A DNA stretch of 64,000 nt. Source: Paenibacillus piscarius. GTDB taxonomy: Bacteria; Bacillota; Bacilli; Paenibacillales; Paenibacillaceae. The stretch spans positions 62,001-126,000 of the forward strand of contig NZ_JAIEUI010000003.1 of the NCBI RefSeq assembly GCF_022234545.1, in the 5' to 3' direction. The notes below the pieces were generated by a model. That model was not told the DNA's origin and made no database searches. It worked only from the letters and a program-made list of their open reading frames with translations. This document shows positions 33,070-42,843 of the stretch, in pieces (the stretch's first letter is position 1; each line of letters opens with the position of its first letter). The translations under genes were made by a program, and so were the position numbers.

Positions 33070-35457
33070 TTAACCCATCACCACCAGCACATCGTTCTCT
33101 GCCGTCATCCGGGACACCGGAATCAGGTTGCCCCCGATCTCCTCACCGTTGATGACGATGCGGGTAACGCCTTTCTGCACGCCGTTCTTGTTCTCGACCT
33201 GGATGTTCAGCTTCTTCCCGCGGAATTCGCGGACCATGGAGAAGTCGGTCCAGTCTGAAGGGATGCACGGGTCCAGACGGAGGCCGTCCTTCTGCGGCTG
33301 CACCCCCATGATCCCCTCAGCCAGCGAGACCATCACGGTGGAGGCTGTGCCGGTCAGCCAGTGAACATGAGCCCGCCCCTGATATGGGCTGTCCTTGGAT
33401 TCCACGAACTGGCCGTGAACATAAGGCTCCAGCTTACGGACCTCCGCATGGTCGTTCATGGTGGCCGGGCTGCAGTTCAGGAAGTACTCAAACGCGCGTT
33501 CACCGTTGCCGATCATCGTCTCTGCCAGAATGAGCCACCCCTGCGGCTGGCTGAAGATGCCCGCATTCTCCTTCGTAGAGGCATTGAACAGGGCCATCAG
33601 TGCTACCGGCAAGCCATATTTGCGGAATGGCGGATAGAACAGCATCGTGCCGTAATCGGTCCGCAGGTTGTCATAGACCTTGTCCATAGCAAGCTTGGCC
33701 TGTTCCGGGCGGGCCGCGCCGCTTAGCACCGACCAGCTCTGCGGGTTCAGCCAGATCCGGCCCTCATCGTTCTCCCAGGAGCCGATGGTATAGTTGTCCT
33801 CGGTGAAGCCGCGGACGAACTGGTCGTTCTCCCAGGCATACTTCTGGATATTGCCGTCCAGCTCCTCCAGCAATCCTTGCGCCCATGCCGCATCCTCCGG
33901 CTTGTTCTTGTTCTCCGCAATGCCCATGAATACCTTGAAGCCCATGTACAGCTGGAAGGCCACAAACAGCGATTCGCCCTTGGCCCCAAGCCGCAGACAG
34001 TCATTCCAGTCGGCATGGAGTCCGACCGGCATCCCGTGTGCGCCCATCCGGTCGAGGCTGAATTGAAGCGCCTGCCGCAGATGCTCATACACTGTGGCTT
34101 CGCCGTGATCTGAATAAGGAATGATCTCATCGGTGAAGTCCCAGTTACCGCTTTCATTTAAGTATTTGATTACTGTCGGGAACAGCCACAAGGCATCGTC
34201 AGCCCGGTAGTGGGGATGTCCGGTCTCCCGCACATATTCAGGGTCGTCCGGTGTTCCTTCATGGCCCGGGTTATGGTCGAACTTCACCAGCGGCAGTCCG
34301 CCGCCGTTAGACACCTGGGCAGAGATCATCAGCCGCAGGCGTTCGAGGGCCATCTCATGGTCCAGATGGATAATGCCCTGGATATCCTGCACCGTATCCC
34401 GGTAGCCGAGCCCGTTGCGGAGGCCAGAGTACTGGAAGGAGGCGGCGCGCGACCAGATGAAGGTGATGAAGCACTGGTAAGCGTTCCAGGTGTTGATCAT
34501 ATGATTCAGGTTGCTGCTTGGCGTCTGGACCTGGAAGCGGTTAAGCTTGCTGTGCCAGAAGGTCTTCAGCTCTTCCAGCTCCTGCTCCACGACGGACAGA
34601 TCCCGGTAGTGGCTGAGGATCTCAGCTGCTCCCTGTTCGTCATACTGGCCCAGCAGGAAGGCGACCTCCTTCTCTTCGCCCGGCTGCAGCTCTACATTCA
34701 CCTGCAATGCGCCGCAGGCATTGGCATTATAGTTCAGCGAATTGGAGCATTGCCCGTTCTCTACGGAGAGCGGGTTCCCGTAGCTGCGGTAATCGCCAAG
34801 GAACGTATCGCGGTCCCCGTCATAACCGGCCACCTCTGCTCCGGCCGCGCCGAAGAATCTCCAGGTCTGCTCTCCTGCGATGTTTTCATTGATGACTTGC
34901 AGAATTTTGTCGTGCTTGAAGTAGGTTCGGGAAATAAACAGCGTGTATTGCAGGTTAACGGTATCCTGCTCGTAGTTGTTGTCGTTGGTGAACTCGGCGA
35001 AGCCGAAAAGGGCCAGCTTACGCGCCGCAGTGCCGTCATTGCGGATCTTCATACGCCAGACTTCATAGGTCTTGTTCAGCGGTACATAGTATAAGGACTC
35101 GGTATGAATGCTGTCATAATCTGAGACGATGTTCGTGTATCCGGTTCCATGATGGCACACGGACTTGTACTGACCCAGATCCTTGCCGACCGGCTGCCAG
35201 GAGCCGGACCAGTAATCCCCGTTCTCCAGGTCCTTCACATAGATATAACGCCCCGGCTCGTCCTTGGAGTTGAAGTGGTAGCGGATATGCCGCCCGTTGG
35301 CCCCAGATTTCACGAAGCTGTAGCCTCCGGCATTGCCTGAGATAATCGCGCCGTATTCCGGCGAACCGAGATAGTTGGCCCAGGGAGCAGGCGTATTCGG
35401 CTTCGTAATCAGATACTCTTTGTTCTTGTCGTCAAAATGACCGTATTGCATAACCAT
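33070..35457 (-). CDS. GH94 disaccharide phosphorylase (cellobiose / chitobiose phosphorylase type)
   Basis: A 795-residue cytoplasmic enzyme. It opens with MQYGHFDDKNKEYLITKPNT, the start seen in cellobiose and N,N'-diacetylchitobiose phosphorylases, and has a beta-sandwich N-terminal domain, a helical linker and an (alpha/alpha)6 barrel. The catalytic acid is the second Asp of ADWNDCL (Asp486, like Asp490 of Cellvibrio cellobiose phosphorylase). It splits a beta-linked disaccharide with phosphate to give glucose-1-phosphate or the GlcNAc equivalent. It has a perfect palindrome and a TATAAT box at its promoter. Which disaccharide it uses is not resolved. Confidence 0.9.
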   Translation of the reverse strand: MVMQYGHFDDKNKEYLITKPNTPAPWANYLGSPEYGAIISGNAGGYSFVKSGANGRHIRYHFNSKDEPGRYIYVKDLENGDYWSGSWQPVGKDLGQYKSVCHHGTGYTNIVSDYDSIHTESLYYVPLNKTYEVWRMKIRNDGTAARKLALFGFAEFTNDNNYEQDTVNLQYTLFISRTYFKHDKILQVINENIAGEQTWRFFGAAGAEVAGYDGDRDTFLGDYRSYGNPLSVENGQCSNSLNYNANACGALQVNVELQPGEEKEVAFLLGQYDEQGAAEILSHYRDLSVVEQELEELKTFWHSKLNRFQVQTPSSNLNHMINTWNAYQCFITFIWSRAASFQYSGLRNGLGYRDTVQDIQGIIHLDHEMALERLRLMISAQVSNGGGLPLVKFDHNPGHEGTPDDPEYVRETGHPHYRADDALWLFPTVIKYLNESGNWDFTDEIIPYSDHGEATVYEHLRQALQFSLDRMGAHGMPVGLHADWNDCLRLGAKGESLFVAFQLYMGFKVFMGIAENKNKPEDAAWAQGLLEELDGNIQKYAWENDQFVRGFTEDNYTIGSWENDEGRIWLNPQSWSVLSGAARPEQAKLAMDKVYDNLRTDYGTMLFYPPFRKYGLPVALMALFNASTKENAGIFSQPQGWLILAETMIGNGERAFEYFLNCSPATMNDHAEVRKLEPYVHGQFVESKDSPYQGRAHVHWLTGTASTVMVSLAEGIMGVQPQKDGLRLDPCIPSDWTDFSMVREFRGKKLNIQVENKNGVQKGVTRIVINGEEIGGNLIPVSRMTAENDVLVVMG

Positions 35458-35485
35458 TCCTCCTCATGGTAGATGACAGGCAGGG

Positions 35486-35505
35486 CTATGAACGCGCGTT
35501 CATAG
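35486..35505. promoter_or_regulatory. 20-bp perfect palindrome, likely GH94 operator
   Basis: CTATGAACGCGCGTTCATAG is a perfect palindrome with a central CG, the usual form of a LacI-family operator. It lies 28 bp upstream of the GH94 start and about 20 bp downstream of the expected transcription start, a roadblock position. Confidence 0.6.
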
Positions 35506-35532
35506 ACGGCTGAAAGAGTCCCGCCTGCTTCC

Positions 35533-35538
35533 ATTATA
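35533..35538 (-). promoter_or_regulatory. Likely -10 box of the GH94 promoter
   Basis: On the minus strand TCTTATAATGG holds a perfect TATAAT. The -35 17 bases upstream (ATATTG) is weak, so the promoter may need an activator or be modest. Confidence 0.45.
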
Positions 35539-35939
35539 AGACAGCCCGGGGCTGACAATATAGCCTATATTTGAGAAAAAAATAAATAGCAGAATTTTTT
35601 CAGTAAGCAGGAGAGACAGCGGCTGATATTGCAGAGTGTCAAGGAAGTTAAAGGATTCGCTTTTGAGAATGTCTATGATTTTTGTCATTAAAAAAGTTGA
35701 GTTTTGAAAGAATTTATGTCGAAAAAAGGAGAATTGTAGAGTTACTGTAGAGGCGTGTCGGATACTATTAGAAACTAAGAGATTATTATGCACAATCTGT
35801 CTGTAGGTGTTTCGCACGATTTGGTGAACGCCTGCATAGGAGAGGGGGAAAATACAGGTTAAAGGCAAGTGGTCTATGAACCATAGGAAGTGTCGGTTGA
35901 CCCCATAAAAGTCCCTTTAGATGAGGAGAACACAAAAAG

Positions 35940-38900
35940 ATGACAATATCAAAGAAATGGAAAAAAAGATGGTCCCGCACTCTGGCTGCTTCTTTGTCAG
36001 CTGCGCTGGTCGCCGTCAATTTTGCGCTGCCCGGGCCAGTGGCTCATGCAGCTGTAGCGGAGAATGATGGTTCGGAAGAAATTTTCACTTCGAAAGAGTA
36101 CCGGAACTTCACTAAGGATGGCAATGCAGCTGTAAGCTTAACCTTCCCGGAGCTCTTTATCACCGCAGAAGCGGGTGAAATGATGGCAGGGGCTACGGTT
36201 GTTATCAACGGATATAAAACCGGGGACCAGATGACCTTCGCCACATCCGGTACCGGAGTTACAGTTGCCTCCAGCGGGGGTAGCGGAGCTTACATCCTGA
36301 CAGGCAATGCGTCAGTTGAAGTCTACCAGCAGATATTGGAGACTGCCAAATTTACGATGACCACTCCGGGTGAACGCAGCCTGACCTTCGGTCTCGGACC
36401 TGTACTCGCTTTTAATAAGAATGGCCATTTCTATGAATATGTGACGGATGCAAGTGTTAAGTGGCCGGATGCCCGGGCGAAGGCCGAGCTGCGGACCTAC
36501 TATGGACGCCAAGGATATCTGGCGACGATTACCGACCCGGATGAGAACGCTTTTATTGCGGAGAAGGCTCAAGGAATTGGTTGGATTGGCGGTAAGGACG
36601 TAGCTCGTTCCGAGACGAACGGAAGGGCCAATACACGTGTTTTCACCTTGCAGAACAACAAATATAACGGTTACGGCGATTGGCGCTGGGTGACCGGACC
36701 GGAAGGCATGCTGCAGTACGAGGGCAAATCCGGCCTTCCTTTCTACAAAGGTTACAATGCTAGCGGAGGCAGAAATGATTCCGCCACGGTGACGGATACC
36801 ACGTATGGCCTCGGTAGCGGCCATATTATGCACAATAACTGGGATGCAGGAGAACCGAATGACTCTACCTATGAGCACGTAGTGCATATTTTTGCGAGCG
36901 GGAAATGGAACGATTACCCGATTGATAACAAAGTAGATGCCTACCTCGTAGAATACGGCGGCATGCCTGACGATGCCGACACCAGCATCAGTACAACCAT
37001 TACTCTAGTGGACAAAACCCCGCTGAAGCAGGACAACAATACAGCAGAGGGCTATCTTAATCTTGAGCCGCAGGAATATACGAAGGCTTCTCTGGCGGTT
37101 CTCAAGGATGCATCAGATGCAGCTAAGGCTGTCCTTGAAGATGACCATGCTTCCCCTGAAGAGATTGAAGCCGCCCGCAAGGGTCTGGCGGATGCCATTG
37201 CCGGACTGGTGAAGCAGCCGCCTGTGGCTGACAGCGCCAGCTACACCGAGGGAAGCAACCATCAGGTGTCCATCAAGTTCGACAAGCCTGTCCAGTTCAA
37301 AGAGGGCGAAACTGACCCTACGGATGATTTCCGGGTGACGCTGGACGGCAGACTGGTTGATGTTACGAACGCTGTAGTATCAGCCCAGGATCCAAGTGTC
37401 ATTATTCTAACCTTGGACAGTCCATTGTCCAATGACCCTGTAGTTCGAATCGAATACGATGCCGCGCAATCGGTAATCGAAGCTCAGACGCCGGGAAAAG
37501 AGCCGGTTGCGGACTTTACGCTGATCGCGAACGGACCATTCGGGGATTCCTTGCAGATTGAAACACCTGCCAAGGATACTGAGGTATACGGGGCAGACTT
37601 CCCGCTCCCGGTAACCGGACAAGCTGCGCTGGACTCAGTAGTTACGGCTGCCGTCTATAAAGTGGACGTTCATCCCAATGCCTATCTGTTCGATCTTGAA
37701 GTAGGCATTACGGTAACTGATGATGTCTATAAGTGGGACACCAAGCTGCCGGGACCACTGGCACCGGGCTCCTACCATGTGGCGGTGACTTCTACCAAGA
37801 CATTCGGCGATGAAGTAAGAAAAGAAACGAAGCTGGTGCCGTTCACTGTGCCGCAGCTGGAATTGACCCATGTGGCGGTAAACGAAGGCCAGCCGGATCA
37901 CGCGGTGTTGACATTCAACCAGCCTGTTGGCTCTGCGTTGACCGATGCTGATTTCACCGGACTGACCGTCGATGGACGGAAAGTAATTGCTGTGAAGTCG
38001 GTGCAGGGCGATAAAGTAGAGGTCGTTCTGGAGGAAGCGCTTGGTCCAGATGATGCATTGGTTGTAGGGTATGACCCTGCTGCCGGTAATGTTACGGCTG
38101 AAGGCAATGTCCTGAACGAATTGAAGCCGATTCAGGCAGGCGACCAGTCAGGCATTACGAAGAATAACAATGTGATTCCGCTTCAGCTCGTTGCTGCTTA
38201 TCCCGAAGAAGGGCAGCTCAAGCTGGTGTTCAATAAGCCAATTAACGACTTGACTGATCTGTCCGGGTTCACTTATGGCGGCGTGCCGCTTAAGGAGCCT
38301 TTTGAAATCAACGGTAATGAATTGATTGTTCCCATTCCTTCAGATCATAAGGGCGGTCTGCTAACCTATGATCCGAAGCTGGGAAGTGTGACCGAGAATG
38401 GCAATAAGCATAACCCGCTTACGGGATTGCAGCCGGGGATTGATCTCGGCGGAGACGGCAAATATATCGCAGACGGCGGCAAGCTGCCGGAGAACGGTCT
38501 GGGATTGAGTGCCGGGGATAAGCCGGTATCCTTAAGTCCAGGCTTCCAGCCGGATGTACCAAGCGGCTATCTGGCAACCGTACCTAATGAGACGGATTCC
38601 ATCGCCCTGAATCTTGCTCCGGCAGGAGATAACGATACATTGCGCAAGGTAAGCCTGAATGGGGTAGAGGTACCTGACGGTGACTGGAGTAAGCTGCCGC
38701 TTCAGGAAGGGCTGAATACGATCCAGGTGGATATTGTAGATGCGAAGAACCCGGGCATTAAGCTGGGACAATACCAGATTCAGGTTATCCGCGCCAGCGG
38801 GAAGCTGGTTTCGCTTACGCCTTCCAGCGGCACCCTACAGCCGGAGTTCAAGCCTGAAACAGACAAGTATGAAGCAACTGTAAGCAACAGTGTGTATGAG

Positions 38901-40499
38901 ATTTCCCTTAAGCCGTTTACGCTGGACCCGGGGGCTGAAGTAACGCTCAGCATTGCAGGTGAAGCTCCGGTACAGGTGAAGAGCGGCGACTGGAGCACAG
39001 CGCTCCCGCTGAAGGTAGGGAAGAATGAGGTTGTAGTGACCGTCAAGGATTCCGCAGGCGGAACGAACACCTACACCGTGACTATTACCAGACAAGAGCC
39101 TGCTCCATCAGGCGGCGGAGGCGGAGGTTCCGCACCGGCTCCAGCAGCTCCTGATACCTCCAAAACTGAAGTGATTCAGGTGGATGTCGCCATCGGCGGA
39201 GCGAATGCGGCCGGCATCACCAAAGTGCCGGTACAGCGCACAACGCAAAGCAATGGCACAATCACCGATCTGGTCCGCTTCACCAAGGATAAGGCCGAAG
39301 AAGCGGTGAAGAAGGCGAAGGAGACCGGACAGAGCGTCGCCCGTGTGGTGATCCCGGATGCGGCCGACAACGTCAGTGAGGTCAACGTCCAGGTTCCGGC
39401 AGAAACCGCCAAATTGCTGAAAGAAAACGGAATTGTGCTGGAGATTTATACGGAGAATGCGATTGTACGTATTCCGAATGAATCTCTGGAGGGAATCACG
39501 CAGGACTTCTATTTCCGGCTGGTGCCGGTGAGAAATGCAGTGGAGCGCAGCGAAATCGAGAAGAGAGCTACGCTTGAGGCCGTTGTCCGTGAAGTGGCGA
39601 AGGACAACAAGATTGAGGTGGTCGCCAGACCGATGACCATCGAGACGAATCTGTCCAGCCGGGCGGTAACACTGATCCTGCCGCTTAAGGATGTGAAGCT
39701 GCCTGCGGGTGAAGCAGAGCGCAACAGATTCCTGGCCCAGCTTGGTATTTTCATTGAGCATACCGATGGCCAGAAAGAAGTGGTCAAAGGCAAGGCAGTT
39801 ACCTACAAAGAGGGACTGCTCGGACTGGAATTCTCGGTAAGCAAATTCAGTACTTTTACCATTATCAACTTCAATAATCAGGCTGCTGCGCATGAAGCTT
39901 ATATCATCGGCTTCCCGGATGGTGAATTCAAGCCGGACGAACGGGTAACGCGCTCGCAGATGGCACTCATGATTGCCCGGAATCTGGGCTATGATGCAAG
40001 TGCGGCTGTAAGCAATCCTCCCTTCCCGGATGTGGCTGTCCGTCATTATGCAGCGGGAGCTATTGCCTTCGTGAGTGCACAAGGCGTAATGAAGGGGGAT
40101 CCGGCCGGACAATTCCGCGGCTCTGCGCCGATTACTAGAGCAGAGATGGCGGCTGCTGCTGCCAATTATCTGAAGCTTGCAGTGCCGGCAGACGGTCAAT
40201 CCAGCTTCAATGATACAACCGGACATTGGGCACAGGGTGTTATTGAAGCGAATGTGAAGGCGGGCCTGCTGAAGGGCTACCCGGATGGCAGCTTCAAGCC
40301 GAATGCTTATCTGACCCGTGCGGAAGCGGTAGTAATCGTCAATCAGATGTTTGACCGCGGTCCGCTCTATGGAGCCGATGCGGTGAAGTTCCCGGATGTC
40401 TCCAAGAATCATTGGGCTTACCTGGACATCCAGGAGGCTGTGATTGATCATCACTACCAGATAGATGCTGACCAGAGAGAACAGAAAGTTTCAGAATAA
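35940..40499 (+). CDS. Large SLH surface protein with C-type-lectin-like domain
   Basis: A 1519-residue exported protein. Signal peptide 1-38. A beta-domain (40-155) is followed by a C-type-lectin-like fold (about 160-345: YEYVTDASVKWPDARA, YLATITDPDENAFIA, WDAGEPNDS, KWNDYP). Then come a short FIVAR-like helical piece (357-420), several SwmB/Ig-like modules (425-850), two cadherin-like beta-sandwich units (860-1055), a Gly-rich linker, a long unassigned region (1070-1310) and three SLH motifs (1319-1500). It is held on the wall by SLH and may bind glycans. It is single-gene, with a strong terminator after it. Function is inference. Confidence 0.9.
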   Translation: MTISKKWKKRWSRTLAASLSAALVAVNFALPGPVAHAAVAENDGSEEIFTSKEYRNFTKDGNAAVSLTFPELFITAEAGEMMAGATVVINGYKTGDQMTFATSGTGVTVASSGGSGAYILTGNASVEVYQQILETAKFTMTTPGERSLTFGLGPVLAFNKNGHFYEYVTDASVKWPDARAKAELRTYYGRQGYLATITDPDENAFIAEKAQGIGWIGGKDVARSETNGRANTRVFTLQNNKYNGYGDWRWVTGPEGMLQYEGKSGLPFYKGYNASGGRNDSATVTDTTYGLGSGHIMHNNWDAGEPNDSTYEHVVHIFASGKWNDYPIDNKVDAYLVEYGGMPDDADTSISTTITLVDKTPLKQDNNTAEGYLNLEPQEYTKASLAVLKDASDAAKAVLEDDHASPEEIEAARKGLADAIAGLVKQPPVADSASYTEGSNHQVSIKFDKPVQFKEGETDPTDDFRVTLDGRLVDVTNAVVSAQDPSVIILTLDSPLSNDPVVRIEYDAAQSVIEAQTPGKEPVADFTLIANGPFGDSLQIETPAKDTEVYGADFPLPVTGQAALDSVVTAAVYKVDVHPNAYLFDLEVGITVTDDVYKWDTKLPGPLAPGSYHVAVTSTKTFGDEVRKETKLVPFTVPQLELTHVAVNEGQPDHAVLTFNQPVGSALTDADFTGLTVDGRKVIAVKSVQGDKVEVVLEEALGPDDALVVGYDPAAGNVTAEGNVLNELKPIQAGDQSGITKNNNVIPLQLVAAYPEEGQLKLVFNKPINDLTDLSGFTYGGVPLKEPFEINGNELIVPIPSDHKGGLLTYDPKLGSVTENGNKHNPLTGLQPGIDLGGDGKYIADGGKLPENGLGLSAGDKPVSLSPGFQPDVPSGYLATVPNETDSIALNLAPAGDNDTLRKVSLNGVEVPDGDWSKLPLQEGLNTIQVDIVDAKNPGIKLGQYQIQVIRASGKLVSLTPSSGTLQPEFKPETDKYEATVSNSVYEISLKPFTLDPGAEVTLSIAGEAPVQVKSGDWSTALPLKVGKNEVVVTVKDSAGGTNTYTVTITRQEPAPSGGGGGGSAPAPAAPDTSKTEVIQVDVAIGGANAAGITKVPVQRTTQSNGTITDLVRFTKDKAEEAVKKAKETGQSVARVVIPDAADNVSEVNVQVPAETAKLLKENGIVLEIYTENAIVRIPNESLEGITQDFYFRLVPVRNAVERSEIEKRATLEAVVREVAKDNKIEVVARPMTIETNLSSRAVTLILPLKDVKLPAGEAERNRFLAQLGIFIEHTDGQKEVVKGKAVTYKEGLLGLEFSVSKFSTFTIINFNNQAAAHEAYIIGFPDGEFKPDERVTRSQMALMIARNLGYDASAAVSNPPFPDVAVRHYAAGAIAFVSAQGVMKGDPAGQFRGSAPITRAEMAAAAANYLKLAVPADGQSSFNDTTGHWAQGVIEANVKAGLLKGYPDGSFKPNAYLTRAEAVVIVNQMFDRGPLYGADAVKFPDVSKNHWAYLDIQEAVIDHHYQIDADQREQKVSE

Positions 40500-40505
40500 A
40501 AAAAT

Positions 40506-40542
40506 GGGGGCTGCCGGAGAGAATTCTTCTCCTTCAGCCCCC
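40506..40542 (+). terminator. Terminator after the SLH-lectin gene
   Basis: GGGGGCTG pairs with CAGCCCCC, with inner GGAGA/TCTCC pairing; only a short A/T-rich tract follows. Confidence 0.65.
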
Positions 40543-40611
40543 GAAATCATTAAATTTGAAGTATAATTAACCTGACATTGCATTGATCTGCCCGTAATGA
40601 AGGAGATCCGA

Positions 40612-41754
40612 ATGAGAGCAATCCTGATTGACGATGAAGCGCTGGCGCTGACCTATTTGGAGCATCAGCTGCGTAAGCTTGGTGTTTTTGAGATTATTGG
40701 CAAATATACAGACCCGCTGCAGGGACTGCAAAAGGTAGAGGAGGCCGATGCGGATATCGTGTTTCTTGATATCCACATTCCTGAGCTGAGCGGGATTGAG
40801 CTGGCTGGGATTCTGCTGGAGCGGAAGCCCTATTTGCAGGTGGTGTTTGTAACGGCTTATGATCAATATGCCATTAAGGCGTTCGAGCTGAACGCTCTGG
40901 ATTATGTGCTCAAGCCGGTTCAATTAGACCGTCTTAGACTTACGGCCCGCCGGCTGGAGACCCGTCTTAGACCGGAACTGCCAGCCACCAGAGCGGCGCA
41001 GCCCGAAAGCTGGAGCATTCTGATGTTCGATGCCTTCCGGATCTATGCAGGCGCGCAGGAGCTTGCACCGCTTCAGTGGAGAACGTCCAAGGCGCAGGAG
41101 ATTTTCTTGTATCTGCTGCATCACCGCGGCAAGGTAGTCAGCAAAGCAACCCTGATAGAACTGCTGTGGCCGGAATTCGATCTGAGCCGGGCCTACCCGC
41201 AGCTGTATACTGCTGTCTATCATATCCGCAAAATACTGGAGCCGTTCAGCCGGGAACGGATGCTGCTGCAGAATACCGCCGACGGTTATCTGCTGAGACT
41301 GGAAGGGATCTATCTGGATGCCGATGAGTTCGATTATTTCATCCAGGCGGGAATCGAGCTGACGGAAGAGACGCTGCCTGAGTATGAACGAATTCTGAAG
41401 CTGTTCAAGAGCGAATACCTGGAGGGGTACGATTACGTATGGGCTGAGCTGGAGCGGCAGAGATTTCAGCTGCACTGGATCCGGCTGAAACTGAATCTGG
41501 TCCATTGGTATATGGAGAACGGAGAGGTGGAGCAGGCCTTCAAGCATGTCGAGCAGGTCTGCACCCGTTATCCGCTGGAGGAGCAGGCGCAATTACTGTA
41601 CATGCAAATATCGGATAGAATGGGCTTTCATTTTCTCGTGCAAAGACAATATCTTATGCTGGAAACGGCCATGGAAGCAGAGGTTGCGGAGAAGCCAAGC
41701 CGGGAAATAGTCAAATGGTATAAGGATTGGGATAACAAGCGTCAAAAAGGGTGA
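40612..41754 (+). CDS. Response regulator with winged helix and BTAD (SARP-like)
   Basis: A 380-residue regulator. Receiver domain 1-120 with Asp in VFLDIHIP (near 54) and LKPVQ; then a winged-helix region (TSKAQEIFLYLLHHRGKVVS, LIELLWPEFD); then a bacterial transcriptional activation domain of TPR-like helices (about 230-370). ATG at 40612 has AAGGAG seven bases upstream; the frame from 40597 would include that site. No histidine kinase is adjacent, so it is an orphan or paired in trans. Confidence 0.9.
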   Translation: MRAILIDDEALALTYLEHQLRKLGVFEIIGKYTDPLQGLQKVEEADADIVFLDIHIPELSGIELAGILLERKPYLQVVFVTAYDQYAIKAFELNALDYVLKPVQLDRLRLTARRLETRLRPELPATRAAQPESWSILMFDAFRIYAGAQELAPLQWRTSKAQEIFLYLLHHRGKVVSKATLIELLWPEFDLSRAYPQLYTAVYHIRKILEPFSRERMLLQNTADGYLLRLEGIYLDADEFDYFIQAGIELTEETLPEYERILKLFKSEYLEGYDYVWAELERQRFQLHWIRLKLNLVHWYMENGEVEQAFKHVEQVCTRYPLEEQAQLLYMQISDRMGFHFLVQRQYLMLETAMEAEVAEKPSREIVKWYKDWDNKRQKG

Positions 41755-41847
41755 GTCCTTGGGATTCATCCTTTTTGCCCTATCTAAATTATGATATATT
41801 TAATCTTGAATATTTCGTTCTGCAAAGTTCCGGCGAAGGAGAACCCC

Positions 41848-42570
41848 ATGACCCAATTTGTCTACAAGCAAATTATTGCTGACCTCAAAACGAAGATCTT
41901 TGCCGGGCAGTACGCCGATATGAAGCTGCCGGATGAGCGCAGTCTCAGCGAGGCGTATCAGGTCAGCCGCAGTACGATCAAGCGCGCGCTGATGAAGATG
42001 GAGAGCTCAGGCATCATTTTCAAGAAACGCGGCTCCGGCACCTTCATCAATCCGTTATACATAAAGAATGACTCGATCTTCAATTACGAGGGCTCCAATC
42101 TGGGGGTATCGGACAACTTCCAGATGCACGGCCAGAAGCCGGAGATCAAGGTGCTCAGCTTCGAGGTCATCCGGCCAACGGAGGAGATCAAGCGCGATTT
42201 GTTCCTGCAGCCTCATGATTTCGTGTATAAGATCGTGCGTCTCCGTCTGTTCGACAGCGCGCCTTTTATGATTGAGACCGGATACATTCCGATCAAAATC
42301 GTACAAAATCTCGACCAGACGATTATCGAGGGGTCAATTTTTCATTATCTGGAGGAGTCGCGCAATCAGGCGGTCACCAAGTCATTTCTGTCTATTTTTG
42401 CCGAGCCTTCACTGCCTGAAGATCAGGAGCTGCTCCATCTCAAGGAGAATGAACCCGTGGGAATTATGGAGGGGATCTTCTTCCTGGATAACGGGACCCC
42501 GTTCGAATTCTCGCATATGCGGTTCCACTACCAATATCTGAAGTTCAACACGTTCGTATCTGTGCATTAA
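41848..42570 (+). CDS. GntR-family regulator with UTRA domain
   Basis: A 240-residue HutC-type regulator: winged helix-turn-helix (DERSLSEAYQVSRSTIKRAL, about 31-50), then a UTRA effector domain (about 90-235) that usually binds a phosphorylated sugar. ATG at 41848 has AAGGAG seven bases upstream. It lies upstream of the phosphoketolase gene with a terminator between. A role in phosphoketolase or sugar control is inference. Confidence 0.9.
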   Translation: MTQFVYKQIIADLKTKIFAGQYADMKLPDERSLSEAYQVSRSTIKRALMKMESSGIIFKKRGSGTFINPLYIKNDSIFNYEGSNLGVSDNFQMHGQKPEIKVLSFEVIRPTEEIKRDLFLQPHDFVYKIVRLRLFDSAPFMIETGYIPIKIVQNLDQTIIEGSIFHYLEESRNQAVTKSFLSIFAEPSLPEDQELLHLKENEPVGIMEGIFFLDNGTPFEFSHMRFHYQYLKFNTFVSVH

Positions 42571-42605
42571 CGGGGACGGTGTAAACAGCATAACTGACGT
42601 ATAGC

Positions 42606-42636
42606 AGGCCGGGAGGAGTTCCGGTCTTTTTTATTT
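42606..42636 (+). terminator. Terminator after the GntR gene
   Basis: GGCCGG pairs with CCGGTC around GAGGAGTT and is followed by TTTTTTATTTTTT. Confidence 0.7.
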
Positions 42637-42758
42637 TTTAGGAATAACAAATAAATCCATAATTATAAAAATAAACATCTTTTTGTGCGTGATTTGCAGA
42701 GAATTTCATACTATGTTCAAAATTTCACAATATTGGACCGTATTAATTTCTAAAAAGA

Positions 42759-42786
42759 TTGAATTTCTGAAATGCCGATGTATGAT
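42759..42786 (+). promoter_or_regulatory. Likely sigma-A promoter of the phosphoketolase gene
   Basis: TTGAAT (-35) and TATGAT (-10) are 16 bp apart, 58 bp before the phosphoketolase start. Confidence 0.55.
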
Positions 42787-42843
42787 GTAACTGTAGAAGT
42801 GATACATTCAATTTACAAAGAAAAAATTAGGGAGTGGAAACAC

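Larger units (their letters stand above)
35458..35939. other. Divergent intergenic region between GH94 and SLH genes
   Basis: It holds the leftward GH94 promoter and operator. The rest, up to the SLH gene, is AT-rich leader DNA with GAGGAG before the SLH start; I see no clear rightward promoter and no other gene. Confidence 0.7.

Noticed and set aside
39108..40454. 448-codon open frame antisense to the SLH-lectin gene
   Set aside because: Shadow of a GC-rich coding strand; no domain sense and the sense protein is clear.
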